DNA from: Actinernus sp. WN-2022
Lineage: Eukaryota > Cnidaria > Anthozoa > Actiniaria > Actinernidae
Assembly: GCA_030867875.1 (NCBI GenBank)
Contig: JAOWCC010001751.1
Location: forward strand, 24,048,369-24,112,368
Reading direction: 5' to 3'
Length of the DNA: 64,000 nt
Part shown: positions 1 through 12,379 of the stretch, in pieces
Numbering within the stretch: the stretch's first letter is position 1
Layout: each line of letters opens with the position of its first letter
Notes under the pieces: generated by a model
The model's database searches: none
What the model was told of the DNA's origin: nothing
Seen by the model: only the letters and a program-made list of their open reading frames with translations
Program-made: the position numbers and the translations under genes

Positions 1-409
1 TTCCATGGCTGCATGCATGCATGTGCCCCTGAAGTCTAGTTGAGTCACCTTAATTCACTTCTTTACCATTTTAGGGACTGGCGCCATTTAATTTATGTTT
101 TATTACATGTACCTATTATATATTATTATGTGTCACAGTACATTGTCTGGGTTTGAACCTAATGACTAGACTTCAGGGTCTGGATTTTATCTAAAATATA
201 TGAAGAATTATGTTTCATTGTAGATGCTCTGACAGCTTGCCTAATAATTAGGGTTATTAATGAAAGATTATCTTATTCTGGACAGAACAAAATAATAGTT
301 ATTATAATTTGGAAATCTGGGTTTTGAGCTAACTTTTTCTCATAAATTCAGGTCTGGTTCTGGACTTCATGGCTGCACATACCTGTAGACCCATTTATTA
401 TACAAGTGT

Positions 410-431
410 CCCCCCCCCCCCCCCCCCCCCC
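410..431. repeat. Poly-C tract
   Basis: A run of 22 C residues in the intron before the first recognised ST13 exon. No other feature, and no upstream ST13 exon, is seen in 1-497. Confidence 0.9.
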
Positions 432-497
432 ACCCCAAACAAGTAAAGAGTGAAGTCAATACTGTATAAAATAAAACTTTTCCCTGTCAAAACTTAG

Positions 498-3400
498 GTA
501 ACAGATGAGATGAGGGAGGAAGCTGGTGACCTGAGGGTTCAAGCAACCATGGCAATGAATGAAGGTACGTCACTCAATGAGTATGGCTTGCTGGATTTTG
601 TAAAATGAAACAAAATGAAACAAAGTTGTATTTTGTGAAGTTGTAGTTAGGACCCTCAGGCCTTGGGTGAGAAACTGTCTGATAAACACAGTCAATGTTC
701 AGTATGTATTCACAAAATTACAACTTTGCCAATTACAACTTTTCAAAAGAAATCATTAGGACTTTACAAATTACATCATTCTTTGCAAAATACAACATTT
801 ACTTTGTCTTTGTTTTACAAAGTACAGTAAGCCCATGAGTACACTTATTAAATGTACATGTGCCATTCTAGTTCTATTTGTTTTCATTCTTACTATTACT
901 TAAGATCCACATATCATAAATTGTTTTTCTCTAATTTCATGTAATTTTTTTCACCTTCAGGAAATCAAGAGGAAGCTATAAAACTTTTTACAGACGGCAT
1001 CATGAAAAATCCCAAATCTGCCCCACTGTTTGCGAAAAGGGCAAGGTAAGCTGTTAAAAGTTTCATACAGCAAATAACAAAAACAATATCATTTACTGTA
1101 ATAACTATGACTGTCAATATGAACATAGCAATGGTATGTTTGATATTCAGACAAGTTTAAAGACTGTAACTATATGAATTTAAAATTTATTTTGTTTTTG
1201 TTTCTTTTTGTTTCTTTTTGTTCCTTTTTGTTCCTTTTAATTTGGAGTGCACAAACATTATTCTTTTTCATGTCTAAGTCGGGAATATCATGCAACAATT
1301 ATGTTTATGCTGTTAAAGATATGTTAATCACATGCATGACGTCAGTTGATTTGCACATTTATATTCTTAAAAGTAAAAATATGGCCAACGGCAAGGTTTC
1401 CTTGAGAAATAATATGACAGATGGCAGGCCCCTCTAAGACATACAAATGTAGTTAGAATGAATATCAGACAAAAATGCACTGTTTGTTGTAGTATTTACG
1501 GAGACGAATATAGATGTGAAGATCAACAGATGTCACGCAATCCATGTGATTAGCATATCTTTAATGGTATAAAAATTGTTGCACAATGTTCCTGACTTTC
1601 AAAATGAAAAGAATCATGTTTGCACTCTCCAATTTTATTTTTAATTGCACAAAATGATTTAGGGAAGACTAAAATTTAATAAAAAATGTATATATTTTTA
1701 ATTAGTGTCATTATCAAAGTTCTCAAGGTTGAATTCTAATCTGGCATTCTGTATATTATAAGTTGCCGAGTTGGGTTAAGGTTGTTACTTACAGGAAAGT
1801 AAGTGGTGGACAACTAGGAGAAAGCAGACAGTCTTTTTGATGCAACTGACATTTTGTAGGCTGACTGTTTGGCTAACCATGTCCATGCAAATCAACACTG
1901 CTGGCTATGACAATATTATTGTCCACTAATTGGCTGACAATGGCCCATTAGTTGGCCAATCACTTCTTGGGACAACTACAACTTGTAAACTGCTTACATT
2001 GAGAACCTTTATTTTCATCATCATTGTTGTTGTAACAGTTACAAAACTAGTATTGTGGTTTAAATATTTTGAATATTATCATTTCAGTTGTTATGTCCGT
2101 ATGAGCAAGCCAAATGCTGCTATACGGGACTGTGACAGGGCAATCACAATTAACCCTGACTCTGCCCAACCGTATAAATGGAGGGGACGAGCACACGAGT
2201 AAGTAAACCACTGCAAAACAGCAGCTGTAGCAAGATTTTCAGGTTATATTGGACAAATTTTGTTTTCAGTAATTCAGTTGAAAGCAACTTGACATTCATA
2301 AATTTATAATTGCATGTACAAATAAATAATGTACTTACATGAAAGAGTATAAAATGAGATGCTGGCTATAGTTTTTAAATTCAGTAGAAATTTACTGGCA
2401 GATGAATCCATTGATGCATAATTTAAAATATAATTATAATTTACATCTAATTATTAAATGTATTGTATGATATAACATTCAATTTAAAAACCGCCTCCCG
2501 GTTAGCTCAGTGGTTAAGCTCCGGTCTGTTGTGCGGGAGGTCGCGGGTTCAAACCCCGGCCGGACCAATACTCAGGGTCTTAAAATAACTGAGTAGAAGG
2601 TGCTGCCTTTGTGAAACAACTGCAAATGGTTAGACCTTCACGTCTTCTCGGATAAGGACGTAAAATTGTAGGACTAAGGGCTGGATGTCAATTGGGGCGA
2701 GAGCTCTGTTTCCTTCCCTTGTCACAAATGATGTGACGAATTCAATAAATTAAACTAAACTAAACTAATTTACCTGTTTTAATGTCTACAGGTTGCTTGG
2801 CAACTGGGAGCAATCTGATAAGGATCTGTGCCAGGCCTGTAAGTTGGATTGTGATGAACAAGCAACAGAATGGCTTAAACTAGTACACCCAAAGGTATGG
2901 AGACATGAGGTCCAATAGGCCTTTTGCAGGAAACAGTCACTTGCTGATATAATACTTTGTTAACAAATGAATTGAGCTCGTGATCCCCATGGGAAAAGTG
3001 TTGCCATGGATGCTGGATGGCAAGCCTTCTTTAAAAATGCTTTAGAAAGATTGAAAATCAATTGGAGGTGGAAAATAGCATTTACAAACAGGTTTTACTA
3101 ATAACACTACCGATCTCGTACAAAGTGCCTGTAAATATATGAATTAAGATTGTTTTGCCACCCAGTACAACCGTGATTGCATTCCTGCAAAAAGCCCATT
3201 AGGAGTAAAGTTGTACGATATTATAGACCTAGATCATGCAGTGATCATGCTGCATCATTAAATTTTGTTCTTGCACTTCCAATCTCAGGGCAGCTAGAGG
3301 TAAGCCAGGAAGTGCAAAAGCTATTGTTTGCAGCCAAAATATCTGCTGTGTGATAAAGCTAAATGTATGTATATTAAATTGGTCACTCGTGTTTTATGCT

Positions 3401-6400
3401 TATGCATCTGCACTATCCAATGCTTAACAGGCCTTGAAGATTGTTGAGCACAAGAGAAAGCAGGAGAGAAAGAAAGAAGAGAAACTAGAGAGGGAAAGGA
3501 AAGAAAGAATGTATGTTTGAACGTAAATTAATAATTTTATACCTGTCCAGTACTGAAGTGGATTGAACATGATCAATTATTACTAGACAATAAGTTAATA
3601 AAATTACAAAATTGATATAATTTTACATTATATACTGTTAACTATTTCAAAGTACTGTTTGCCTTACATTGCAGTAAGAAAGCCAAGCAAGCTCAGGAAA
3701 AGGCTAGGAAGGTGTGTATTACATGCACCAGTTGTTGTTTTCGGGGAAGGGGGTGTGTGATGGGAGACACTAAGTCCAGGATGCGATGTAAGTGCTGTCC
3801 GATAGTCCTGGGCTAGTAGTTCGGCTTGTCAGGCTAGTGATTATTGTTCACAGACCTGTACATGTAACCTGTTGTACTTCAGGGTACTAAACCGAGGCAA
3901 CAGCTTGCCCAAAGGATACGCTGCTTGTTTGATTTTCGTCGTGTCCAGTAGTTCAATTCATAGTTCTAGAAAGGTAACCAAGCCTTAGCCTCGCATGGAG
4001 GCTGGAGTTTTCCCTGCACTGATAAAAATCCTCTTTCTTTGAATTATGGATAGATTTTGATTATCATTTCATTACTAATTACTTTTGCAGCAAGGATCAC
4101 CAGCTTGTATAATGCTCTCCTAATAGGTTTCCCCCTAAAATGGTCAGCAAAAACAATAGTTAATGTGAAAAGAAGTGTTTATAACTGTTGCAGTCAGGAC
4201 CACAAATACCAAATTACACTGACATGTCCATGACTCAAGTCCCCGCTAATCCTCCATATATGGAATGCATCCACAGGGACACCAACATAGTCTTTCTGAT
4301 AAGGAACTCATTTCTCTTTTCCTTTCATACAAAGAGAAATATCATTTCTGAATCAGTTCAAAAATTGTAAATGAAATTTGTATATCTCATTTGAAAGTCC
4401 TTTTGAAGTAAGGAAGATTGGCATTTTCTGTTTGTCAATATAGCATCTTTTTCCAGAGGTGTTAAGGTTTTTGGAACATGGGAATTAGATGTGTTCACCT
4501 TTAATATGATGTCACAGATCAGCTTGGTGACAAATCACAAAATGAAGAATATATCTGCAAATAGTAAGTAAAAGCAACAAGGGCAAAAGACACTCTTAGT
4601 CATGTTTGAAATTCTCCCTTAGAAAATAGAGAATTTGTAGGATAATTTAAGAGTGGGATCATGGGGCACTTAATATGCCATTGTTGGACACATCCCTTCA
4701 ATTGAGGCTTTGCACATGTGTGGTACTAAGGAAAATACATATCACTGTGGAAATCACGTTGCCATTGCGGTTTTTGTCTGTCACATGAAATAATTTGCTT
4801 TAATCACATACAATGCCTACATGCCAAATCTTCTGATAATAATTGCCCACAGTACAAAAATTGTGTTTGGCAAAGGAGAAATTAGGGAACTTCTTTTCCT
4901 CATTGAAGGAGTCTGGGGCATAGAGTGTTTCCATGGCAGCATCTTAATTTGCATAATGACATGTATTGTTCGTATGTTTAATGTTTCTGTTGTTTTTACC
5001 AACTCTTTGGAGAGGTATTCTTCATTATTTTGTATTTGTCTCCAGGCTGTGCAAACCTTACGGCATCACATACCATCTAATTTGCGTTTCTAAATCCTAA
5101 ATATCTCTGGAACGACATGAGATATTAACAAATGGCAAACATCATTATTCCTGCTTTTGAAAATACTTAATTTTAATGACAAAAGTTGTTTCATATGTTA
5201 ATTTGTCATGTTACTGCACTGTACAAAAAGTTCTCTGTTACAATCAGAAAGACCATTATTGGGTGTTTTTGGCCATTTATTTGTATTCTTCTTTCTGCAG
5301 GAGGAGGAAGAGAGAAGAAAACAAGAAAGAGAATCTGGGGGATTCCAAGGTGGTATGCCAGGGGGATTCCCTGGTGGTATGCCAGGAGGATTCCCTGGTG
5401 GTATGCCAGGAGGATTCCCCGGTGGTATGCCAGGAGGATTCCCCGGTGGCATGCCAGGAGGATTCCCCGGTGGTATGCCAGGAGGATTCCCAGGAGGGTT
5501 TCCTGAAGGAGCTGGCCCAGGAGGGTTTCCTGAAGGAGCTGGCCCAGGTACAAGCTTGTTATAGAGCAGATTTTGTATGAGTGGGATAAACCACGGCATG
5601 TCCATAGCCTTACCTTAACCGTGCTGTAACGTATTATACCACAACTCTAATTTGATTGGATCAGAAAAACAACAACAAGGAGAAACCATTTCAAAGTAAT
5701 GGTATGCTGTACAGTGACCATGCCATAGTTTTTTCCCACTCGTGAAATCTGCTCTTGCAATCACATATATACAGTACATGCACATTGGTATTTTTTTTGT
5801 ATTTTTACTTACCTACAGTAATTTAATACATGTAATTTTTTCTTTAACAGCTCCTGGTGCCCCACCTCCAAATGCACCCAACTTGAATGATCTTTTCAAA
5901 GACCCAGAGATAGTGGAAGCTTTTCAGGTAAGAGCCTGGTGAATTCTCTCTCTCTCCTTAGAGCAAGTTAGTGAGTTCCAGATTTGAGGACAACCTTGTT
6001 TACCAGTGCGACTTTTGAACTCAAAATATCTCCTCAACAAAATTAGAGATATTCCACTTCTGCCAAACAATACTGGAGACATGAGAACAATTAGCTACTA
6101 AGAATATGTTTTGTTCCTATATATTTTTTAAATATTCCTCAATTGTGGAAAGTTGTACTTACATGTATGTAGTCATTGTCATACTTGCCTATGAAGCTTG
6201 CTTGTATTCCCTGTGGGAGGGAGGGAGGGGACCTGGCTTTAACTTCCTCTCAATCTTCGATCGGCAAAGAAAAGAGAGGGAGGAAAATAGGAGGACAGTT
6301 CATTTTCACAATATTCTTATAATGCACCTTTCAATGTTAAGCCTGAGGGGGGCATTGCACGGGGTGGGGATTTGACGTTTTCTCCAAAATAATGTCAAAA

Positions 6401-6826
6401 TCCACACTCTTGGGACAACACCTTTGGTCAAATTAAAGTATTAAAATTCCCTACCTTACTGCCCAATCTTGCTTATGACCCTGATCATGGGGAGGCATAT
6501 TATCCCTCGGGGTAACCAAGTCTACCAATCCCTACCCCTTGCCCTCCCTCCTTGGAATTAACATTGATACATGTAGGTACATAATTATGCTATTGTTCTA
6601 TCAGGATCCCGAAGTAATGGCTGCCTTTCAAGATGTGAGTCAGAACCCAACAAATATTGGCAAATATGAAAACAACCCAAAGGTAAAGAAAATCATTGAA
6701 AAGCTTTCCACCAAGTTTGGCAAGACTGGAGGACCCCCTGGAGGACCCCCTGCAAGTGATGGGGGACCACCGCCGAGTACACCGCCGAGCAGTGGCTTCA
6801 CCGGTTCTGTACCAGACATCGATTGA
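498..6826 (+). CDS. ST13: ST13/HIP, Hsc70-interacting co-chaperone (5' end missing)
   Basis: Exons joined in phase: 498-564, 961-1045, 2088-2198, 2792-2894, 3431-3510, 3675-3711, 5301-5547, 5851-5927, 6605-6826, giving 342 codons and a TGA stop. Each boundary has GT/AG and the phases agree. The order matches HIP: a TPR block (motifs [13 protein letters not shown] and [14 protein letters not shown], then [15 protein letters not shown]), a charged coiled-coil-like segment rich in K/E/R, a Gly-Met-Pro repeat region, and a C-terminal STI1/DP2 domain ([15 protein letters not shown]). In the family, HIP is cytosolic, binds the Hsc70 ATPase domain through the TPRs and stabilises the ADP state. The N-terminal dimerisation region (about 100 residues) is not visible in 1-497, so the gene begins before the window. 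Oddities: a proline/glycine-rich tail follows the DP2 domain, where the mammalian protein ends soon after, and the glycine repeat is unusually regular. Identity is very secure. Confidence 0.93.
2492..2766 (+). mobile_element. tRNA-derived SINE, plus copy
   Basis: It begins with a tRNA-like head: A-box-like GTTAGCTCAGTGGTTAAGC near 2500 and B-box GGTTCAAACCCC near 2546, the two internal RNA polymerase III promoter elements. A non-tRNA body follows, ending in an AAACT-repeat tail. It sits in an ST13 intron. The same head and body recur at 35523 (plus), 44887 and 50861 (minus). The tRNA head lacks a credible acceptor stem pairing, so it is a SINE and not a functional tRNA. Confidence 0.88.
2914..3200 (+). 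mobile_element. MITE family A, copy 1
   Basis: A roughly 287-bp element with terminal inverted repeats: left AATAGGCCTTTTGCAGGA, right the reverse complement ending in TCCTGCAAAAAGCCCATT. It shares an internal block (CCGATCTCGTACAA) with copies at 7020, 23089, 31137 and 37885. It has no coding capacity and lies in an ST13 intron. Confidence 0.82.
5339..5547 (+). repeat. Coding minisatellite: GGMPGGFP repeats in ST13
   Basis: Within the seventh recognised ST13 exon a 24-bp unit encoding GGMPGGFP repeats six times, followed by two 27-bp units encoding GGFPEGAGP. The near identity of the units at DNA level suggests recent slippage. The complementary strand is also open and would read as a collagen-like [11 protein letters not shown] pattern, which is a shadow and not a gene. 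GGMP repeats are a family hallmark of HIP. Confidence 0.9.
5562..5756 (+). mobile_element. MITE family B, copy 1
   Basis: A roughly 195-bp element with inverted ends starting TAGAGCAGATTTTGTATGAG and ending in its complement near GCTCT. Internally it carries paired CATGTCCATAGC / ACCATGCCATAG segments. It starts only 14 bp after the donor of the ST13 glycine-repeat exon. Relatives lie at 7691 and 43550. Confidence 0.8.
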
Positions 6827-7019
6827 TCATCGTGGTATCTTCAGTGTATTAGTTAGCAGAGTTCTTCGGATTTTTGTTGTCAGAGCTTTGTTTATTTATG
6901 TGGGGGAACTTGAGAACTGGAAGTGTGACTACTCAGCATGAAGTAGAGGAATCAAGTTGTTTCACGGCATGTTTTGCTTGCCAGAATGACTTTACTTGAG
7001 TTGGTCTGAACTACCGATC

Positions 7020-7295
7020 AATAGGCCTTTAGCAGGAAACAGTGACGTGCTGGATCAATAATCAATAATCAATAACCAATGAATTGAGATCGTGTCCCAT
7101 GGGAAAGGCTTTGCACACGATCTTCAGAAACACAGTTTTAGAGAGATTGGCAATCGATTGGAGGTGGAAAACAGCATTTACAAACCGGTTTTGCTAATAG
7201 CAATACCGATCTCGTACAAGTGTCTTTAAATATATGAAGTCAGATGTTTTTGCCCTCCAGTACACCCACGTGATTGTATCCTGCGAAAAGCCCAT
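7020..7295 (+). mobile_element. MITE family A, copy 2
   Basis: Same termini and internal block as the copy at 2914, with ATAGGCCTTTAGCAGGAA at the left and CCTGCGAAAAGCCCATT at the right. It lies about 190 bp beyond the ST13 stop, so it may be part of, or just beyond, the 3' UTR. Confidence 0.8.
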
Positions 7296-7562
7296 TCATG
7301 TTTTTTTCATACAAAAACATGGTCAATAGTCGTGTGTTATTAGAACACAGATGACGTCACGTTTTGAAGGAAATCGTTTTGTAGCCTCCTTTTTTGGTCT
7401 GATTGTATAAAATATAGCAGTGCGTCTGTCCACTTATAGATGCACAGATGACGTCACAAGGTGACAAAAACAACAGTCATGCCACTCAACTGCGCCTCGT
7501 GGTGCACTTCTTTGTTCTCGTCACGTTTTGACGTCAACTGTGCATCTGTAAAGCCTCATTCC

Positions 7563-7907
7563 CACTAGCGACATAAGCACAAGCAATATAAGGCAGATGC
7601 AGTAATGCATTGATAATTAGCGGTACTTGTTCTTATCTCACACCTGTAAGTAGAACAAGTACTGATAAATAAGGCACTGCATATGTTGCGTAGAGCAGAT
7701 TTCGTATGTGCGACAAAAATACATGTCCGTAGCTTAACCGTACTGTAACTTACTGTACCGTAACTCTGTAATTTGATTGGCTATGAAAGACAAAAACAAT
7801 GGGAAGCCATTTCAATGTCACAGTATGCCGTACAGTTACTGTGCCGTAAGTCATTGCCGTAACTTTCCCACTCATACGAAATCCGCTCTATGCTTATGTC
7901 GCTAGTG
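7563..7907. mobile_element. Inverted-repeat element hosting MITE B copy 2
   Basis: The ends are CACTAGCGACATAAGCA (7563-7579) and its exact reverse complement (7891-7907). The segment 7691-7890 inside it is a family B MITE, so this is a nested insertion next to the right terminal repeat. It also contains an internal short inverted pair, AGTACTTGTTC-like, near 7625-7665. Confidence 0.75.
7691..7890 (+). mobile_element. MITE family B, copy 2 (nested)
   Basis: A 200-bp element starting TAGAGCAGATTTCGTATG and ending CATACGAAATCCGCTCTA, with the same internal arrangement as copies at 5562 and 43550. It is nested in the inverted-repeat element 7563-7907. Confidence 0.82.
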
Positions 7908-7999
7908 AAAATCAGACTTCAGAAGACAGACGCGCGGAAAATGACATTGATTTGTTAAATGTCAACATTTCTATGCCTATTTAGTATCTCAAGTGCAAC

Positions 8000-8212
8000 T
8001 TAGGGTACGTTAGATTGACCGTATTCCAGAATAAAACATTACAAATCGTCTATATCGGGACTTTTTAGGCACTGGAATACTAAATGTACAATGTATATCA
8101 CATGTCAGCAAGTGTTTGTAGTTTACATCGCAAAATGTGCCCGAAACAGTGATTTCCAGAGACTATTCCATCTATTGTGATTATGGAATATGGTCAATCG
8201 AACGTGCCCTAA
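8000..8212. mobile_element. MITE family C, copy 1
   Basis: A 213-bp element whose ends read TTAGGGTACGTTAGATTGAC and, reverse-complemented, TTAGGGCACGTTCGATTGAC. The terminal repeats are about 28 bp. A second copy is at 25351-25577. A TTA/TAA flank would fit a PIF/Harbinger-type target, but the palindromic edge makes the duplication ambiguous. Confidence 0.8.
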
Positions 8213-9945
8213 ATTAGAATTCGTTATTGCAATCTGAGTGTTTGTAATTACACACTAGACAATAGTCGATGTCGATATATTTTTAACATCAGTATTTGCA
8301 TTGGATAATGTACACCTATTGGATTCATCCGAGCCCAATATGACAAAATATTTAAGTCGAGACCAAAGGTCTAGTCTAATATTAAAAGTCGAGACTTCAA
8401 TATTTTCTATATTGGGCGTTTTATTATATCGAACAAATAATCGTGCAATCAACAAACACAATAGCGTGAACAGCTCGGGCGAACTGTCCAATGGGTAGCT
8501 GTGCTACATGGCAAAATATCGGGCTGGCACGTGACCCTAATACACACATTTCATTGGAGGATTATTTGTAAGGTATGATGTTTACTTATCGGAATCTCAA
8601 ACAAAACATCCGATGTCTTACATCAACGTATAGAGTACCCTGACAAATAATTCATCAGCGAACCAAATTGACCGATTTAGCTTGTAAATTTGACCCAATT
8701 CAGGTCATCTAACCTTTCCCTTGTAATTGTTGTTCTGTATCCCAAGAGGAAATGTATGAATTTCTCTAATTGGAAAACAGCACTGAATCCTCGGGAGAGC
8801 TGTCACATGATCTGAATTGGGACAACAAATGTACAAGCTAACTCGGCCTATTGGACCCCAAATCATTCATAGAATGAGTCTAAATACACCTGAACTGTAA
8901 TGGGAAATTTAGATTGTTTTCAAGTGATCCGTTTTGACGTGCCAGGGTATCGCTGTGGTGCATGTGACGTCATCGCCGCCATCTTGGATCCCATTCAAAT
9001 GATCCTTGTTAGCTTCTCTTGTTAGTTCATCCAACATGGTAGCCACGTCATTTTAATCTCTAAAAGTATTAATTTTCAGAAATTAATGAAAAGCGAAGAA
9101 TTACTTGTTTATAACCATATCGTGCGTCACTGACATGCGCAGTTGAAATTAAAGATTCGGCTCCCATAATGATGACCGTCCGAACAGTCTTAAATTGTTG
9201 CTCATTAAGATTCTTTATATAGAGAATTTCAATAACTAAAATTGATTGAGCCCCGAGATTTTAGGAGGTATTAAAGAAGCATGCACGTGACTGACTGGAT
9301 TGATCTGATGGGAATAAATGCTCGAGAATTATTAATGAGTTTTAACATTTTCTTGGAAAAGCTTTTGCTTTGAACAGCGTTACAGTTGTGTTGAATTGGT
9401 GTAAAGAGATTTAGAATCATCGTAATAATCTGCAAGATAAATAGATTGTTGATACAGAGTTTAATCATAAAGGAGTTACAGTGCTGATCTATGTTTTGTC
9501 TGCATCTTGTGTGAACTGCGTTGCGTTTTGGGAAACTATCCACCCACCCCTCGGGTGTACATGTGTAATTCGCTGATCCGAGACGTTTTGGTGTAATTGA
9601 TTGTGTCCGGTTTCTCGTCAGTTTAGTGGCCCTTATAAAACTATTTCACCCGAGTTAACTTGAATCTAGACTGCGAACAGTCCCTCCTTTTAATTTCCCT
9701 CCATTGATAGTAATTTGCGAGCGAAGAGAAAATATGGCGAGGACTGTTCGCAGTGTAACTTGATTCCGACGTCTAAACAAAGAGAACAGATTAGAAGTTT
9801 CTTGAGGCGCACCCTTTTGATTTGATTTTTGTTAAATTAATTTTATAAACTATAGCACCTGCTAAAGATAGTGGTTTTTGATCGAGTGTGTCTATCACGG
9901 CAAGTGAAAACGCAATGAGCCAATCGCGAATTCAGTTCAAGTACT
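8213..9945. other. Gene-free stretch
   Basis: No exon chain, RNA gene or intact element recognised. A segment at 9262-9350 (GCATGCACGTGACTGA and flanks) is similar to 10800-10870, and an inverted relative is near 32960, so old repeat copies are present. Confidence 0.5.
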
Positions 9946-10047
9946 GTTTAAAACACGAACAGTAGTGTTTTATCAAGTTTAAAAATTCGAGGGCGAAGCC
10001 CGAAAATTTTTAGACTTGATAAAACACGTGCTGTGAGTGTTTTAAAC
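9946..10047. mobile_element. Near-perfect hairpin element
   Basis: A roughly 102-bp palindrome: GTTTAAAACAC at the left and GTGTTTTAAAC at the right, with a second inner pair around GGGCGAAGCCC. Sequence following it (10055-10105, around AAAGAAAGACGCACATCTC) recurs in reverse orientation at 33255-33300, so both belong to a larger repeat family. Confidence 0.7.
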
Positions 10048-11627
10048 GGCTTCAAAAACGCTTTAAGAATGCAATGAAAGAAAGACGCACATCTCAAGGG
10101 AATGGTTACTTAATGAACCATTGAACCTTTGTATTCACAACGCCATGCAAAATATTCGAGTAATCACCGCCTGCAATTACGAACATCTCAAGGGAATGAC
10201 ATGAAGAAATTACCATTCTATGTTGTTTGAAGCGGCGTTTCGCAATCGGCAAGAAGAATCTGCACTTGAAGGATTTGGTGTCGTGGTTTACCTCGATAAA
10301 GTTCAAGACTTGGAAAGCGATGTGACTGACATGACGGCAGACTCTAAATTTTTGACTCCGGCACAAAATATGTAAGTTTAATGCACGTTTTTATAATTTT
10401 ACGGCTTTGAGTTTGGTTTAATAATTGGAACTAAACAGTGGCTCGGTAAACAAGTAATGGTAGTTGGATAACTTCATTTTAAAAATATTATCTGTGTATC
10501 TCGGTAGTCTGCTGATATTAGTAAATTGAGTGCAAAATTTATTATCTAGGTACCTTATGTTCCGTGTACTTTTTGCTATCTTTGGGTCTTTATCAGTGAA
10601 TTCTTAATTAGGATGAAACTTTATATAAAATTTCATGTTCATTAATATTCTTTATTTTAAACGTTCATCCTAATTAGCAATTCAGTGAGAAAGCTGAAAC
10701 ATCAATAGAAATTCCATTGTCTCAATCATTAACCCCGTTTCCCTCTGGGACAGAATTCAAATCCCTCCGCGGGCCTTTTAGAATGATGAGATTTTTTCAG
10801 GTATAAAGGAGCATGCACGTGACTGATTTGCTTCATCTGATTGGACAAAATGCTCATTAATTATTCATGAGTTTTTGAAGTGCAGTTAACGTCGATTTAG
10901 TTTAGTTTCAAATATCGATACTACATCGAGTGGGTAGCTGAATGGTAGAATATTTCTTGGTTTGAGTGTTGTGTCCAGGAGTTTTAGAGGTACTGTTTAC
11001 AAAATGGAGGCCGTGTTGTCAACATACATACCCATATACTTTATTTGTACGGTAAAAATATCGGTCATTGCAAATAAAGATATATATTTACACAACACTA
11101 ACTGTAATAAAAACTTTTACATATTTGCAGAGTGGGGGTCCAATTTGGTAAAATGCTTTTCTATACTTTTTCTATACCTTTTTAATCGGTAGATGCAGAT
11201 CCGAGCCACTTGTATACCTTCGAGTAGCACGGAACCTCTCGAGACCTGTATTCTGATTGCACCCATAATACTATACTTCTATTGTTTTTGTACTGCACTT
11301 TCTAAATGTTAACTAGGGTGTTTTCTATTGTTGGGTAGGCCAATGATGTAGCTCGTTTCGAGAAGTGTAATGAACAATGATTTAGCTAATGCCCGGCAAC
11401 AAACTGAGCCTAAACACAACGAAAACAAAGTGTATGTTCTTAGGCGAAGTACACCGTTACAGTTCAGTTACGTAATTCAGAACATCACGGTGGGCACAAA
11501 CGACCATAAAAACGGCATCAGTTCTATATTTTAAAAAGTTTTCAATGCAGACGATTGACTTTTGGTAGAAGGATGTAGAATCGCAAAAGGAATATAACCT
11601 GATTTTTAAAGCTATGTTACTACCATC

Positions 11628-12290
11628 GTGACGTCACAATGACGTCATTTACCCATTTGTAATACGTTTCTTGCAACTGTTCATTATCTCTAAAAACGAA
11701 ATGTCGTATATTGTTAAAATCTACTCGTGATGAGAATAAACAAACAACACAAAAGCATTTATAAAAACATCGCTTCATTCAATTTTTAGAGTTGTAAATA
11801 TTGTTGCATGACATTTTGTCCAATCATAAAACACGTTGGTGGCTAAAATCGTATGTTTTTTGAATTTTGATTTTTTTTGTCCATAACCGGCTTAAAATTG
11901 AAGTCATATTTTCGGCAACGTCATTATGACGTCATACTTTTTTATGCATGCCCTTAGAAAAAAATCCTTTGAGTGATTTTCGAGTTTTAGTGATGAAATG
12001 CGCTAGTCTGGCACTCAAAACCCACATTATTTTCTTTTCTTGATTTTTTAACAATAGGCAGCCTTATTTAGGTATGACACCCGACGTCACTAAATATGAC
12101 GTCATAGCAACAGTCATTCCTCTATAACTTTTGCTATAATAGTCGTAGAACGTTCAAATTTGCGCCAAAGGAATGTGTGTCATGAAGGCCCTTTGAAGGT
12201 GTAGTCTGTTGGTAACATCTATTAAAGAGGGAATTTTACCAAAAAAGGAGGCATCACTTATGACGTCACAACAACGTCATCATACTAACA
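11628..12290. repeat. Cluster of TGACGTCA/ACGTCAT palindromes
   Basis: At least seven copies of ACGTCA-type octamers occur in about 660 bp, for example near 11630, 11641, 11929, 12083, 12098, 12261 and 12273. TGACGTCA is the consensus CREB/ATF site, but no promoter or gene start was recognised here. A repeat element rich in this motif is an equally good explanation. Confidence 0.45.
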
Positions 12291-12379
12291 TAAAACACCT
12301 AAAATATGTAGTTTCATTTTGTTAACAAGTCACCAACATTTCTTCAAATTGAGATTATAAGTAAAGAAATGGTGTTAAT

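Noticed and set aside
2495..2570. A tRNA gene
   Set aside because: A and B boxes are present but acceptor and anticodon stems do not pair convincingly, and the same head recurs with a SINE body.
4188..4370. An extra ST13 exon
   Set aside because: It begins after a plausible AG but has no similarity to HIP, and the flanking exons already join in phase without it.
5198..5605. Minus-strand collagen-like open frames
   Set aside because: Shadow of the ST13 glycine/methionine/proline repeat; the plus-strand exon fits a known protein with proper splice sites.
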